Shown here piece after piece: positions 49,822 to 61,323 of a stretch of DNA of 64,000 nucleotides (positions are counted from its first letter, which is position 1; each line of letters opens with the position of its first letter). Both the position numbers and the translations under genes were made by a program. This DNA is from Acanthornis magna (Eukaryota > Chordata > Aves > Passeriformes > Acanthizidae). The stretch spans positions 4,374,501 through 4,438,500 of the forward strand of contig JAWUZG010000970.1 of the NCBI GenBank assembly GCA_036785705.1, written 5' to 3'. Under the pieces are notes generated by a model that saw nothing but the letters and a program-made list of their open reading frames with translations, was not told where the DNA came from and did not search any database.

Positions 49822-49837
49822 GCAAACAATTGTTTGC
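49822..49837. repeat. 16-bp perfect palindrome with forkhead/SOX half-sites
   Basis: GCAAACAATTGTTTGC is its own reverse complement over 16 bp. It contains two inverted forkhead-type sites (GCAAACA and TGTTTGC, 2 bp apart), overlapping AACAAT SOX cores and a central CAATTG. Palindromes of this length are rare in 64 kb by chance. Confidence 0.7.
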
Positions 49838-52401
49838 TTCCTGACAAAGACAGTGTCAGTTCTGTTTGCCAACATGCATTGCAGCTATATGTAACCACTA
49901 AAAAAACCACACAGACATTCAAGATCTGCCACTTTTGGAACAGGGACTAGGAAGACTGTATAATCCTAGTGTAAAAAACCACACAGCAGATGGTCCTTTT
50001 TTTGCTCATCTCCTGCTCCCTCTCCCCTCCAAGTGATGCTGACAGTATCTGCTAAGCAGACTGCCAAGGACAACCACATGACTCCATTTAGGCCACCTTT
50101 TTGGCACACCAGTCTTGTTTTAATTTTGCATTTGCTGTTGTCCTATTCCAACTGTGCTAAGGCCACAAGTTTAACTATATATAGGAACCCTAATACATTT
50201 ATTACAGCTGCTAAATGGCATTGTAGAAAAAAAGGAAAGCTGAAACACAGAGTGGAGCAGATGGAGGAAAAAAAGAAAATGTTCATACTCCATGAAGAAA
50301 GATAAATGAAGCAGGGAATTTCATTTTTGGAAGGCATTTTTTAATGTCATTCTCATGCAGGTTGGCTTAAGAATTATAACTTCATAATGAAGAGAATGCA
50401 GAATGAACTTTGAAGCATCTGATTTTCCATGCATATGAGGAGAAGCAAGCCTGTTTTTTAACTGTATGTTCACTCAATGGCTACATTCAAAGTCGTACCA
50501 TCGCTGTTTTCTGTACTGCCTGTACATTATAGGCCATGGCTCATTAACTAAGGTAATTATCACTAGATGGGTCCCGTTTTGCCTTCCAGTTATACATGGT
50601 GATCCCATTTGACTATATGTCAAGAAGCAAACCAGAAAGAGACTGTCTCTATATGTTGCCAACACCAGCATATCTTATTCTTTAGATACCAAAATATAAA
50701 CATTTGCTTAGGAATACAGTCATGCAGCCAAATATCCTCTGTCTTGATGACAAAGTCTCACTTCGAAAGCAAAGAGACCTCTCTACCTCAAAATCATTTA
50801 AAGTAGTGCTTAGAGAATGCATTTTTCTATGTCACACTGACTATAAATGTGTATTTCTCTCCTGTCCCGAAGTTACTTTTGATTTATGTTTAATTGTTAA
50901 CATGCAGAATAAGTATATTTGTCTTACAAATTATGCCCTGAGATCCACTGAATTTATGGACAGGGAGAGGAGTGCTGAGGTGTCTAAAGACACTGGGGAG
51001 AGAACAGTATTTAAACTCTAAAAGGTTTCTGGATAATCTAAAATATATTCCTTTGAACAATTATACCCCTCATATGACTAGGCCTGAAACTATTGCTCCT
51101 TTACTGAATTCTGAAAACTACTCTTCTGCTGAGGAATACTGTAACTGTACAATTTGCAACGACATTTACCAGAAAGAACTATACTGAGCTTCACCTTAAG
51201 CAGAGAATACTTAGTATACTTTTATTTATATAGAGCAGATTAGCCCCTCTCTCCTCCCCAAATTTCCCATCTTCTTCTCTTGCTCCTGTAAGATATTCCT
51301 CTCAATCACAGAGATTTTGCTCTCACAGGAAACAAACTAAAATGCATACCACACAGAAACAGAATAAACAAAAGACAAGTCCACAACAGAAAGCTGCTAG
51401 GACACTGGATGAAATATTTTCCCATGAATCTAAAAAAGATAACAGGCACTTGCTTATATGTCTCCTTTCATCCCTGAAAGCCTTCAAGTTAATTCATGGT
51501 TTCATAACTACAATAAAGTAACTATGCAGAGATTAAAATCAGGGCCTCTTTTTATTTGGATATTAACAGTATGAATCCCACTCAGGTCTTTCTAAAAGCA
51601 GCCTTGGCTGACACTCCAAAATGCTTCCTCAAGTTCATCTTCAGCCAAGTAAGAAGTGGTCTGGAAAGGATTCTTCCTTTTTGTGTACACAGAAGATCCT
51701 CATCTTGGATCTATAAACCAAGTCTTTAAATTCCATTGTAATTACTTTGCAGTCATAAATAGAGCACAGTATTTGTGGCATCCCAGCTGGCTTTTTAGAC
51801 AAGGTGCACATATCTTCAAACAGAGCATTCAACAAAAAAACCAAAAAAAACACTGACAGAGACATGACTATGATAATATATGGACACTCAAAAAGAAAAT
51901 GCAAAAGAAAGATTTTTTAAATTTTTTTTATTTTTTAACACTAATAGCAAGAAAGCACTTTCGTTATAGAGGAACATTTTCTAAGAAGCTGGACTCCCAC
52001 CTTGAAAGTTTGCTTTCAAGGAACACAGGGTTGGTGAAAATGAAAGGTCTTTGATAGCAAAGTTCTTTAAATCATTTAACTCTTAAGACATGATGACATA
52101 ATAACAGTCTTACACAAATAACTGAACTCTTCACTCTGAATTTAACAATCAAACCAAAACACTATTTTCCCTGAGAGACACATTTTTGTAGAGACAGTCA
52201 TGGAAATTCAAGACCAGAGCTAGGGTTAATGCTTGTTAAAGATTTCCCTGAAGATTACAAGTCATTCACAGTGCCTCTGATATCTATAAATGCCTAGCTT
52301 CCATGGATGCACATGCAATGGCCCTAAGTCCCTCCATTTTAAGCTGGAAATAAAATTATTTCCATTGAGTTTGTCTACCAGAAGTTTCCCCTGACCCACA
52401 G

Positions 52402-52433
52402 CATTTGCTGGCTCTTCTGCTGAACAGCAAATG
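52402..52433. repeat. 9-bp perfect inverted repeat, 14-nt loop
   Basis: CATTTGCTG (52402-52410) and CAGCAAATG (52425-52433) are reverse complements. It may form a small hairpin; this length is compatible with chance. Confidence 0.45.
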
Positions 52434-53065
52434 ACACGACCATCAGTGAGACAGCCAACAGCGCAGATTCCTGTTTATAAACTTGGTATAAAATGAATAG
52501 TCAATGTCTTTTATGTGTCCAATTATTGCACTGACTTTTAAAGCATTAAAAAAACATTGCCTAGAAGTTTCATTTACTCAGCAGTAAGACATCACTGAAA
52601 ACCATGGATTATTAGAGCATACAGCCATTCTTGGTAGTATCATCCAGCTGAGTATGTAGTCTCCAACACTGGTCTTAAGCACATGTTGAAGAAAGAGTAA
52701 CTACAAAGTAAGAATACAGATACCACTACTGCCTGCAGTGGTAATCTCTTAACACAAATGTACCACATATCTCTGTACTGTTGCTATCTCTCATTTCAAT
52801 AGTAGACTACAAATGAAGAGGGGTTTTTGAAGAACTAAGTTTCTAGTACAGAAGAATGCAGTCAAACTGATTGGTGGAATACATTCTGGGTTATGGTAAA
52901 AAAAGAAATGCAGAAATTGTCTGAAGGGAGCTTACAGGTACACAAGATAGCAATATGCATGGTCTACAGAAAACATAAGCCGCATGGGAAGACTGAAAGG
53001 ACTGTAACTCTTGGAAGCGAAGTAAAACAGCAGACACATTATATGATTTTTAAGCTAAAAAAAGC

Positions 53066-53112
53066 CCACAAACCAACCAACCAAACACAAAACACAAACC
53101 AAAAACAACCCC
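53066..53112 (+). repeat. C/A-only low-complexity tract
   Basis: Built of AACC, CAAA and ACAAA words with no G or T; the complement of the G/T tracts seen at 9.1 and 24.5 kb. The 89-codon frame through it is Gln/Asn/Thr-rich because of this composition. Confidence 0.75.
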
Positions 53113-53261
53113 AGACTACTGCAAAGGGCAAGCTAGCAATCTGCTTCCCATATCCACAGTGACAAGAAGTGACAAGCTTAACAACAGGAGTTTTTCAAAC
53201 ATTAGCAGAAAATACCCAAGAGTAAGCATAGTGAAACTCTGTAATAGGGTTTCTGGGGGCC

Positions 53262-53392
53262 TTAAAGAGTATAGGTAAAGCTTTGGAACAGGTCAGACAA
53301 ACATCTGTCAAGATTAGCTCATGCCGCCTTGGGGAAGGGTGATGAACTAGATGCTCTCTTGTGCTCCCTTTTAACCCTAAAATTCTATAATT
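53262..53392 (+). mobile_element. CR1 LINE fragment, 3' end, plus orientation
   Basis: The order 'ggtcagacaaacatctgtca', 'ccttggggaagggtgatgaa', 'ctagatgctctcttgtgctc' and 'aaattctataatt' follows the CR1 3' end (bracketing the 'tggactagatgacct' signature) and ends in a decayed octamer tail. It is a degraded copy of a CR1 type different from the one at 19.7 kb, judged by its 'acatctgtca' block. The upstream limit is uncertain by about 40 bp. Confidence 0.8.
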
Positions 53393-53710
53393 ATTAACAA
53401 AAAGCCACACAATTCCATGGTAGCAGCCAGAGAATGTCTTGGTTCACTAGCAAACCAAGGTCAGTGATTAAAAAAAAGCAGTGGTCTACCACTGAATGAA
53501 AATGGTACTTTTTTAATAATGCTGAAAAACAAAAGTTTCAACACGTTTATATTCTTCAATCTCAAAGAAATATCTGCCTCTATTATGTTTTCAAGTTTCT
53601 AGTTTATGCAAATAAACTAAGTTCCTCAGGGAGGAAGAAAGACGGTCATCGTCTAAACCTCATTTTCTTGTGAATGTAAGATGAAAGCTAATTACCAATA
53701 AAGAAGGATT

Positions 53711-53716
53711 TTCATG
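53711..53716. repeat. 6-bp target site duplication, left copy (TTCATG)
   Basis: TTCATG precedes the TGT terminus of the LTR; CTCATG at 54415-54420 follows its ACA terminus. They match at five of six positions. Six-base duplications are typical of class II (ERVK-like) integrases. Confidence 0.65.
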
Positions 53717-53973
53717 TGTCGCAGACGAATAGTCTGCCCCTAACCAAGGAGCCCGGCTAGGGTCGCCCGAGAGCACCACACGTCGCAGTGGTATCGCTGG
53801 ACGGTCGGGCAGGCTCCGCCGCCTGCACGTGCTGCTTGCCCCGCAGGGCCAAGGGCGGGTGGTTCGCCGAGAGGCGCAGCAGTCAGGGGCCGTCAAGCCC
53901 AGCGCAGAGCGTCGGTGGAAAAGGCAGCGCGGGGAGACAAAGGCGAGGAGCCGTTGGCTTGCCACAGCAGACG

Positions 53974-53979
53974 TTTATT
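53974..53979 (-). terminator. LTR poly-A signal AATAAA
   Basis: AATAAA on the minus strand, followed downstream by CTGCTGTGG and GT/CT-rich U5 sequence. It sets the orientation of the LTR and places the R region just after it. Confidence 0.75.
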
Positions 53980-54073
53980 AAAGACAGGGAGTAAGGCTGC
54001 CGGAGCACCAGGAGGTCTGGCAGAGCCAACCCCGAGCAGCCTCCGGCACGATCATGAAAGGGGAACACCATGA

Positions 54074-54202
54074 CCAATGGAGATAGAGGAGGGGGGCGGT
54101 TACAGAACATAGTGAACCAATAGTACAAACACAAAGGCGGGCCCATAACCTAGAAACCAATCAACGTAACGCTTAACTAGAAGAATCTGGAAAGGTGGCG
54201 GG
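54074..54202 (-). promoter_or_regulatory. LTR U3 promoter array: CCAAT and GC boxes alternate
   Basis: CCAAT motifs (plus-strand spelling) start at 54074, 54117 and 54157, and GC boxes at 54094 (GGGCGG), 54137 (GGCGGG) and 54196 (GGCGGGG). More GC boxes follow at 54272 and 54365 within U3. No TATA box is evident. NF-Y and Sp1 work in either orientation, so this resembles a TATA-less, CpG-rich promoter directed to lower coordinates. Confidence 0.6.
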
Positions 54203-54414
54203 GCCAACAGCCGAGCCACTCCCCAAGGCCAGCCCAGGTACCTGAATGGCATGGAAATAGCTGGAAGTGGAGGCGGGGTCGAGGAAGAGGCCACACCTAG
54301 GACCAGCCCAGGGGGCATTCCTACACTTCCGAGTCCTCCTCTTCGAGGCTGTCCTGGAAGGCCTGGGCGGGGCAGTCTGTGGAGAGGGCGGCAGCCAAGA
54401 TTCGCCCCTCAACA

Positions 54415-54420
54415 CTCATG
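54415..54420. repeat. 6-bp target site duplication, right copy (CTCATG)
   Basis: Differs from the left copy (53711-53716) at the first base only. Confidence 0.65.
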
Positions 54421-57400
54421 AGGTGTGGAACACCTATAAGGAGGGGGCATGCTACACCTGATGAGACTCAGTTCTTTAAGGGCATATCTTCACTGTGTAA
54501 ATGACTCCTGTGTGGATATGATACCACGAACTGCATGAGATCTGTAAACAGAAGCTATAGAACTGCATCATCATGGACCAAGAAGCAGGTATTTCAGTCA
54601 AGAAACTGCATTGCACAAGCTAACCAGGAGGGAGACTATGAATCCTGCACCTGGTGTACACACCACTAAATGAGTGCTGTGTTAGGATTCCCTTGGCTCT
54701 CAACTCTACTGAGGAAAGGAAAAAAAGTGATGGAAAGACACATCAGATTTGCTATTCCCAGCTAAATATTTTTCTACCTTGTTATACATGTTCAATTTCA
54801 GGATATCATTAAGCCGTATTTGAGTTAGGGAATGACTTTATAAGGTCCTGTGCAATACCAAGACTTAAATTCCCTTTAACTTTTATTTTCTTCTTTTCTA
54901 TAAAGTGGAATAGTTCCACCCAAGGAAAGCCAAGGGTATAACAGCATGGTGACTTATCTAATACATCGCAGAAATGTGATTGAAACTTCCTGTATTCTAG
55001 ACACTAACTTCTCATGTTGAACCATCTTCTATTCAAATAGCTGTTTCTCTCAAATCAAAACTTGTAATGCCCTCACAGAAAGCAGGAACACTTTGCAGCT
55101 CAGCTTCCTTTGAAATGTATGCTTCCATTAAGAGCAGCTTTGAAAAATTAGCATTATTAAGTCAGTTTCACACCTAAATATTTTTGTCACATTTCACAAA
55201 ATTTCTGGTTTGGTTCCTTTTCCATTCAGCATAAAAATAACACCTGTGAGGCAATGTGTTTTGAAGTCTTTCACAAGTGCTGGACTAGGCTGGCAACTCT
55301 GCTGCCCCTCTTCTTCACAGTGCCCCTATGAGAATGCTCTGCCAGCGTTCAAAGGCATTCCAGGGCGGGTGCTAATGAAAAGCAGCAAAGCCTACTCTGG
55401 CTCCCCATCCTCCAGGAAGAAGAGCAGTTACAATAAGAGAGACAGAAAATTTGTGCCAACCCAAAGGAACGGCAGAGAGCTCAAGAGAAACACAGAAATG
55501 TGGTTTGTAGTTTTGCTTTGTCTTCCCTCTCCAGTTCTCCCTCTCCAAGTTTATTGCTTGTAAAACTGCATGAAGAAAATGCAGCTGAAGATTTCAGGTC
55601 AATTAGCGTCCGTTTGGATTAGCCCAGAACGCCTGCAAACCTACCCTAAAGAGTCCCCAAATAATTTCTCTTCCATCTCATTCCCCTCTAAGACTGCACC
55701 ACCGCTCCTCAGGGGAAATACAGGAAGTGGTTAACTCAGGACAAATGCTTGCAGAGACCCTGTGCCATTCCAGAACCAGCAGAATATGTTGCATACAAAG
55801 CTTATTTTAGATCTATATAATCAAACAGTTCATGTTTACAAATACTACCTATGCATTAATAACATTACTTGGGCACACAGTTGCTTTTTGAATTATTATA
55901 TTTTGCAAAAGGCTGCTATGTGAAAAACATAGCACCAGCAGCTGGGCTTCAGCACCGTATCAGATTTACTAGAGGAATAAAGACCTATCAACACCTTCGA
56001 AGACAAGGGGCAGCCTCCTGAAATGCAGGTAGCCTTCACAAAATGTCATCACAATAACCCTCTACCCACTGCTTGGAGCTATGATGTGAACACAAACGGG
56101 AGGCTCACATTTGTGTCTCATGCCTGTGCTAAGACCTTCCTAAATTGAAAACACAGCTGGTTGTGTGCAACTTTCACCAACTGACAAGGCTGGCATCCCC
56201 CAATGTAACAGAGAAATTTAATGAGGTTTCAATATGTCATGCTAATAGAGCTAAATCAGAGCTACTATGACTGTCAATGACGTTATCCTAATAACTTCTC
56301 ACCCTAGACATATAAATGGCTCCTGAAGAACATGACTTATCTGAGCATTAAGTTGAACAGGGTTTAAGTAGCATAATTAAAGATAATATGAATCTATTCA
56401 TGTTAAATATACTGAAATACTTCAGATACTAGAATAAATACAGTCTAATCTCTGGAGAAGGATTAGTGTGATAAAGATGACTACAGTTCTACTATTCGTC
56501 GTGTAAATGCTACCTGAAGACACTGCAGAGAAATAGTTTTTCTAAAATAGAAAATTAAGTTCTCTTTCAAAGGCAGGCAAATCCTAAGCTTAAGAAAACA
56601 AAATCTTATTCAACCTTGTGAAAACAGAAGGCCAAAACCGCCACATGTAAAATGGTATTGAACAGCATTTGCACTCAAACAATTTAATGAGGTTTTGGAC
56701 TCTTGAAGTCAACTGTAGTGCCTTGGGTGGTAATGCACAACCTACGCACTGAATTACAAAGTCATAAGCTATAACTTCTGTAATGTGTTTAATATAGGTA
56801 AATAATTGTAGCTTTTTGATTCATGGACATTAAAACAACAGTAATGCAAAGAGTTCTTTACGCTGGTAAGCAAACTCATGTGTTCTAAAAAGTGGCTCAA
56901 CAACCATCAGAATAAGGATATATAAATTGATATATTATGATTTTTTAAATGCATTCAAGTCAGATCAGAGTATTTTGGTAATGTTTCTGAGAAAACAAAA
57001 TTTCTTATGTCAAATATTTAGTAATACCAACTAGGAAACTAAATAATCTCTGAGTCTTAGCATGAGAAAAATCACCAGATCATAAAATTAGCAGCTTTTT
57101 AAAGAAAATTCACATAAATATACCCCAAGCATATTAATTTTCATTGGATTTACCATACATTGCAGATATGGCCCTACTTACATTGAAGCTGTTAAAAAGA
57201 TAAATTTGGAGATGACCAGAGAGCTGCTGGGTAGAGATAAACATAATAATAGGATTTATACTGCTGAAAATACAAACAAATCCAAAATAAATTCCTTCAC
57301 GTGTGTAATTAGAAGAGTAAGAAATTTTAGTTTATACAAAAATATGACTGAAATACTTATAATGGTGTTAAAAATTCCTGTGCCTGGGTTACTTATTCTC

Positions 57401-59413
57401 CCTAACTGACCCTGCACTTCAATCAACTGTAGTCAACCTGTAATCAACCAAATCAGAACTGAGACCTACAGGAATGCAGAAATACCAAGATTCAGTGAGA
57501 AATTTGTATCTTTTTTTTCTTTACCTAGAAGTAATACTCTATACTGGTGATGCTGAGACATCCTAAACCAAACTCATTTCCCAAAAATAGAGGAAAAGAC
57601 TGAATCTGGACAAATACCAAGCTGTAAAATTTTAGTTTAGCAGTCTTTATTTCTGAGAATTCATTCAATGAACTTGAGAGGCTTTTATAAAACTTTAACT
57701 TCAGACAACCACTGCCATAATATTGTAGCTACACTATGCTAAGTTTTAAACATACAGTGTTGTGTGAAAATATGAATAGTTTACATCTCATTAGGGGAAA
57801 AAATAATCCTGACTTAAGTCTTAAAGCTGAATGAAGACAAAAGCAAATAAGCCCAAATGATGGGATATGTATAGAGTTTACACTGGGTACAAAAATGGTA
57901 TTTGAGAATAGTCTTCATATTCTACTCTACTGAAGAATTACTAAAATGTAATTAACAAGACTGATTTCATTGTATACTCTAAGAAATAAAGAAAATTTCG
58001 ATAGTTACTAGTGACAATAGTACTCTATTCCTCTATGAGCTATGCATATTGCAATGTAGTCGAACTCAAACATCAAACATTATTTACTGTTTTCATTATT
58101 AATTTACAGATTCCATAGATTCTTCTTACATTATACTCACCCTACATGGCATTTCATCTATGATATACGTTGTATATAGCATATACAAAGATTAAAAAAA
58201 AATTCTTCATCATTTTGGGGGGTTTTTTTAGAGAGCAATACAATCTTATAAAATGAAAACTGGTGCGGAGATTACCAGAAATTGTGTGCTTTTTTTTTTC
58301 CCTGCATGAGGGAATGGGAAAATTTTTGGTATTGTCTGAGGTCACCGGAAATACTGCAGTAGTGAATATAAATAAGTCTTCATTAGGTGACTGCTGTATT
58401 GCGGTCATTACTTCGGAATGGTTCTGGATTATCATCTTATTTTTATTGGCTCTAATTTAAAGATACCTTCTTCAGTTGGTGGAAAAATAATGTTCCTTCT
58501 TTAGTTCTAAGCAGAGCAGCCTAAGGCTGGAATGCTCTAAAGAAACCCAAGCTTTTGTAAAATGATGTCATATGCCAACTGTGCCAGGCAAATGTTTAGT
58601 AATAGCTAAAGCATTCTATAATTAAAACAAGTCCCTTGTTAAAAGAGACTGAAAGTGATCAAAGCTCTTTTGTCTGTTCAGACACTCGATAAATGTGAAA
58701 AGAGTTTTGCTTACAGTGAGGATGGTTCTGTGGTTTCTGTCTCTGTTGTAAGTAGCAATACAGTGCATCCTGAACTATTCCTATTTGCAAAGAAACTAAT
58801 AAAAATAATACAGAAAAACGAGTGAAACAAAAGGGGCATTCAACAGAAAATAGACAGATATTTCTTGCCTCTGTAAGACACAGAGTGGAGCCTTAAATAT
58901 CTGAAACTATTATTTAATAGTTGCAAGGCAATAAAGCAGAGATATTTCAACAGTACTGCCAACAGATTGTCCACTCGGGCTAAAGGGACCACTTCATATC
59001 AGTAGTCATTTGATTCAGTATGTGGTCCATGACTATTCCTTTACATTACTGTGTTTCTAAAATGCTTCCTATTTACCAAAAGAGTATATGTGAGAAAATA
59101 TTTTGAAAATAAAGTATTTCATTGATTGAAACAAATACCTCAGTCTGCCTCTCACCTTGTTGCTGCTCTATGCCTGAAATTGCCCTCAAGGCTATTCAAA
59201 ATGGCTATTCAAATGCACCTTACAAACTGAGGAAACAGAATTTCTCATCTAAATGCACCTCAGTATAACTTTTATATGCCACACTTGTTCTTTCTTCTTT
59301 GACTTGCAGAGGTACAAATAAGACAATTCTAAAACCAGTCCTGGCCATGTTTGCAAGACGTACCAGGAAATTTTAAACTGAAGCCTTTTCTCCTAACATT
59401 TCCCTTTACACTC
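54421..59413. other. Gene-free unique AT-rich sequence
   Basis: No gene or repeat is recognised. The 117-codon frame at 55,210-55,563 lacks an ATG start and family features. The 56.2-56.45 kb part is non-repetitive, AT-rich and has homeodomain-type ATTA cores, as conserved non-coding elements often do, but conservation cannot be judged from one sequence. Confidence 0.55.
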
Positions 59414-59809
59414 TTAAGCACCAAAAACCAAACAGAATGTACCCACAGCATTCAGCACACTTTTTAAAACTTCCCTGACCCAGAGTGGAAGAGGAAAAGG
59501 GTGCACATCAATATTAAAAGGGATGTTACATGCACTCCAGTTTAGAATAATAGTTTGAAGAAGCTGGTTAATGCTAAACTCTGTCATGGGTATTTGCCTC
59601 TGTGGAACTGAAGCTTCATCATAAGAAGATATGAGCACAAGTCTACCTTCCACCACATGGTATCGGGACAAAAATAAGTCTGAGACAACCTTTTGAGCAA
59701 GGAGGACACTCTGCTCACACTCAGTAGTATGTTCAATATGCAAGAACTTAATTCCTTGCAAAATTTGATACACTTGTTCCAAACTCTTGCCACTTTTCTC
59801 ATCAAGTGC
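59414..59809 (-). CDS. Possible coding exon or exon relic, unidentified
   Basis: The minus strand is open for 131 codons from just after a TGA at 59812-59810 to a TAA at 59416-59414. There is no ATG near the start, so if real it is an internal or last exon. An AG at 59810-59809, preceded by a short pyrimidine stretch, could be the acceptor. The peptide has ordinary protein composition, with no low-complexity runs, and alternates amphipathic stretches: for example KSLEQVYQILQGIKFLHIEH near the start, LLAQKVVSDLFLSRYHVVEG and LVLISSYDEASVPQRQIP in the middle, and LPLWVREVLKSVLN near the end. A weak donor (GTACAT) lies near 59,433. I do not recognise the family. A 73-codon frame overlaps it on the same strand. 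It could be chance, a real exon of a gene with long introns, or a decayed one. Confidence 0.25.
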   Translation of the reverse strand, partial: ALDEKSGKSLEQVYQILQGIKFLHIEHTTECEQSVLLAQKVVSDLFLSRYHVVEGRLVLISSYDEASVPQRQIPMTEFSINQLLQTIILNWSACNIPFNIDVHPFPLPLWVREVLKSVLNAVGTFCLVFGA

Positions 59810-61095
59810 TCAATGAAAGTGCAATACTAAGTTACTGTAAACACTGGATTTCTAATACACAATTTTAGCTGTGATCAATTAATATCATAAAGTACTTTTC
59901 ACTACAAAACATAACAGATGTAATTCCAGGTGCAAATTCTTCATTCCTGTTGACTTTGAAGAACAATGTAAGGCGTGAGATGCTGTGTAAAATTTTTAGT
60001 TGCCTTCTGCAGTAAAGCTAAGTCCAGTGTTTCATTATAATTTTAGAATTTAGTCATGTTCTCCCTAAGGGAAACAAAACAACTGATTCATGAATTGTGA
60101 ACAAGAATTTCCCAGATTAAAAAAAACCTCCAAAGTGATGTACTTACAGTCCATCTGCAAAATGTAAACCATCCAAGATAGAACCCACAAGGTAGATGTT
60201 CAGATTTTGTTTTCTTTGACCTATTTTCATTCTATACCCTTTCCCATCACAAATAACCTGCAATCCCATATGACTACATTTCTCCATTCAAAACCATTCT
60301 TTTTTTCCAATAGTCAGTGCTACATAAATAGTCCATAGTCTTACAAATATCTTTTTATATCTCCTCTCCTAGCCCTTATTCTATTTTGGACAAAAACAAC
60401 TAACCAACCAAACCACACACAGGAAAAACATCAAACCATGTTATACAGACAAGACTTCTGAAAACAGGCCATTTAGGGTGTTTCTAGACATACCATATTT
60501 TTCCAGATGTTCTGTACTCACTAATGCAATTTACTATTGGAAGGAATCTGACCTTTCTCTAAAACGCTTCATCACTAAAGGCTAATATAATGATACCTGA
60601 CTTCCTGGAACTGTTTCAAAATGTTTGCATATTAGGTTTCTTTCTGTTCGTTTTAAAGCAGAGTTAATGCTCATTCCTTGTGGCCCTTAAAAAGGTCTAA
60701 CTTCTAGACAACAAATATTGAACACCGCTATCAGTGGATTACTGAATTCCTAAGTCTTTTCTTTGCAACTCCTAATGTGATGTCACTTGATTGAGTTAGG
60801 CTTTATTTCTGTGAACTCTTACATTCATTACATGGATGAGATGGGACTTGCAGCTGCACAGTTGTTTTCCTGTTGCACTGCAAAGTTTTAAGTGGAAAGA
60901 ATGATCTCAAGGACTTGTTACCTGTGCATCTTCAACAGGTTGGATTCGGAGGAAGAAAAGTAGGTCTTCACCTACTGGTCTCAGTTTTAGCTGGAACTTA
61001 GTTCCAGTTTTATCTATGATAGCCTTACCCACTGATCCTCTAGCAAACCCAGAAACAATCCTAGTAAGATTACTATAAATGAATACTTCTCATAG

Positions 61096-61123
61096 TATGA
61101 TGTGTGAGGTATGATGTGTGAGG
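61096..61123 (+). repeat. 14-bp tandem duplication
   Basis: TATGATGTGTGAGG occurs twice in direct tandem (61096-61109 and 61110-61123) without mismatch, so the duplication is probably recent. Confidence 0.8.
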
Positions 61124-61304
61124 TTTTAATAATGGTATTCTCAGAAGGTCATAGCAAAGTAAATATGTAACCAGAAATATGTTAAATAAACTACACAGTG
61201 GAAATATTACATCAAAGGGCTTTGTAAAGAAGCAAAAGAAGTATCTTCCTCTCTCCATGGGAGGTGTTCCATGATCTCATAGAATAAAAATTTCAGAGAT
61301 ATTA

Positions 61305-61323
61305 AAATAAATAAATAAATAAA
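61305..61323 (+). repeat. (AAAT)n microsatellite
   Basis: Four to five AAAT units in an A-rich stretch. Confidence 0.7.

Larger units (their letters stand above)
38351..53261. other. Gene-free unique sequence, about 15 kb
   Basis: The longest repeat-free part of the window. Frames reach 143 codons (46,634-47,065, minus), Lys- and Asn-rich and composition-driven. A frame at 41,131-41,343 (plus, GTG start) has an acidic stretch with EEKNEGDEMENSDFD, but it is short and unrecognised. Overlapping frames at 50,609-51,187 shift reading frame twice without a family signature. Short motifs found here are listed separately. Confidence 0.55.
53717..54414 (-). mobile_element. Solo LTR of an endogenous retrovirus, CpG-rich, 698 bp, ERVK-like
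   Basis: Termini are TGTCGCAG on the left and CTCAACA on the right (TGT...ACA), flanked by a 6-bp duplication with one mismatch. Orientation is minus, shown by the poly-A signal AATAAA read at 53979-53974, which puts U3 at about 54,414-54,000 and R/U5 towards 53,717. I count about 44 CpGs, a sharp break from the AT-rich flanks, where CpG is rare; such CpG density suggests a fairly recent insertion or one kept unmethylated. No retroviral genes adjoin it, so it is a solo LTR. Class II is inferred from the 6-bp duplication only. Short frames within it (up to 101 codons) are not genes. Confidence 0.85.

Noticed and set aside
50609..51187. Chain of overlapping frames suggesting a frameshifted pseudogene
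   Set aside because: No parent family can be recognised, and the frames are within chance length, so calling a pseudogene is not supported.
53660..54461. Several Arg/Pro/Ser-rich frames of 60-101 codons
   Set aside because: They are by-products of the CpG-rich LTR sequence; frames overlap on both strands.
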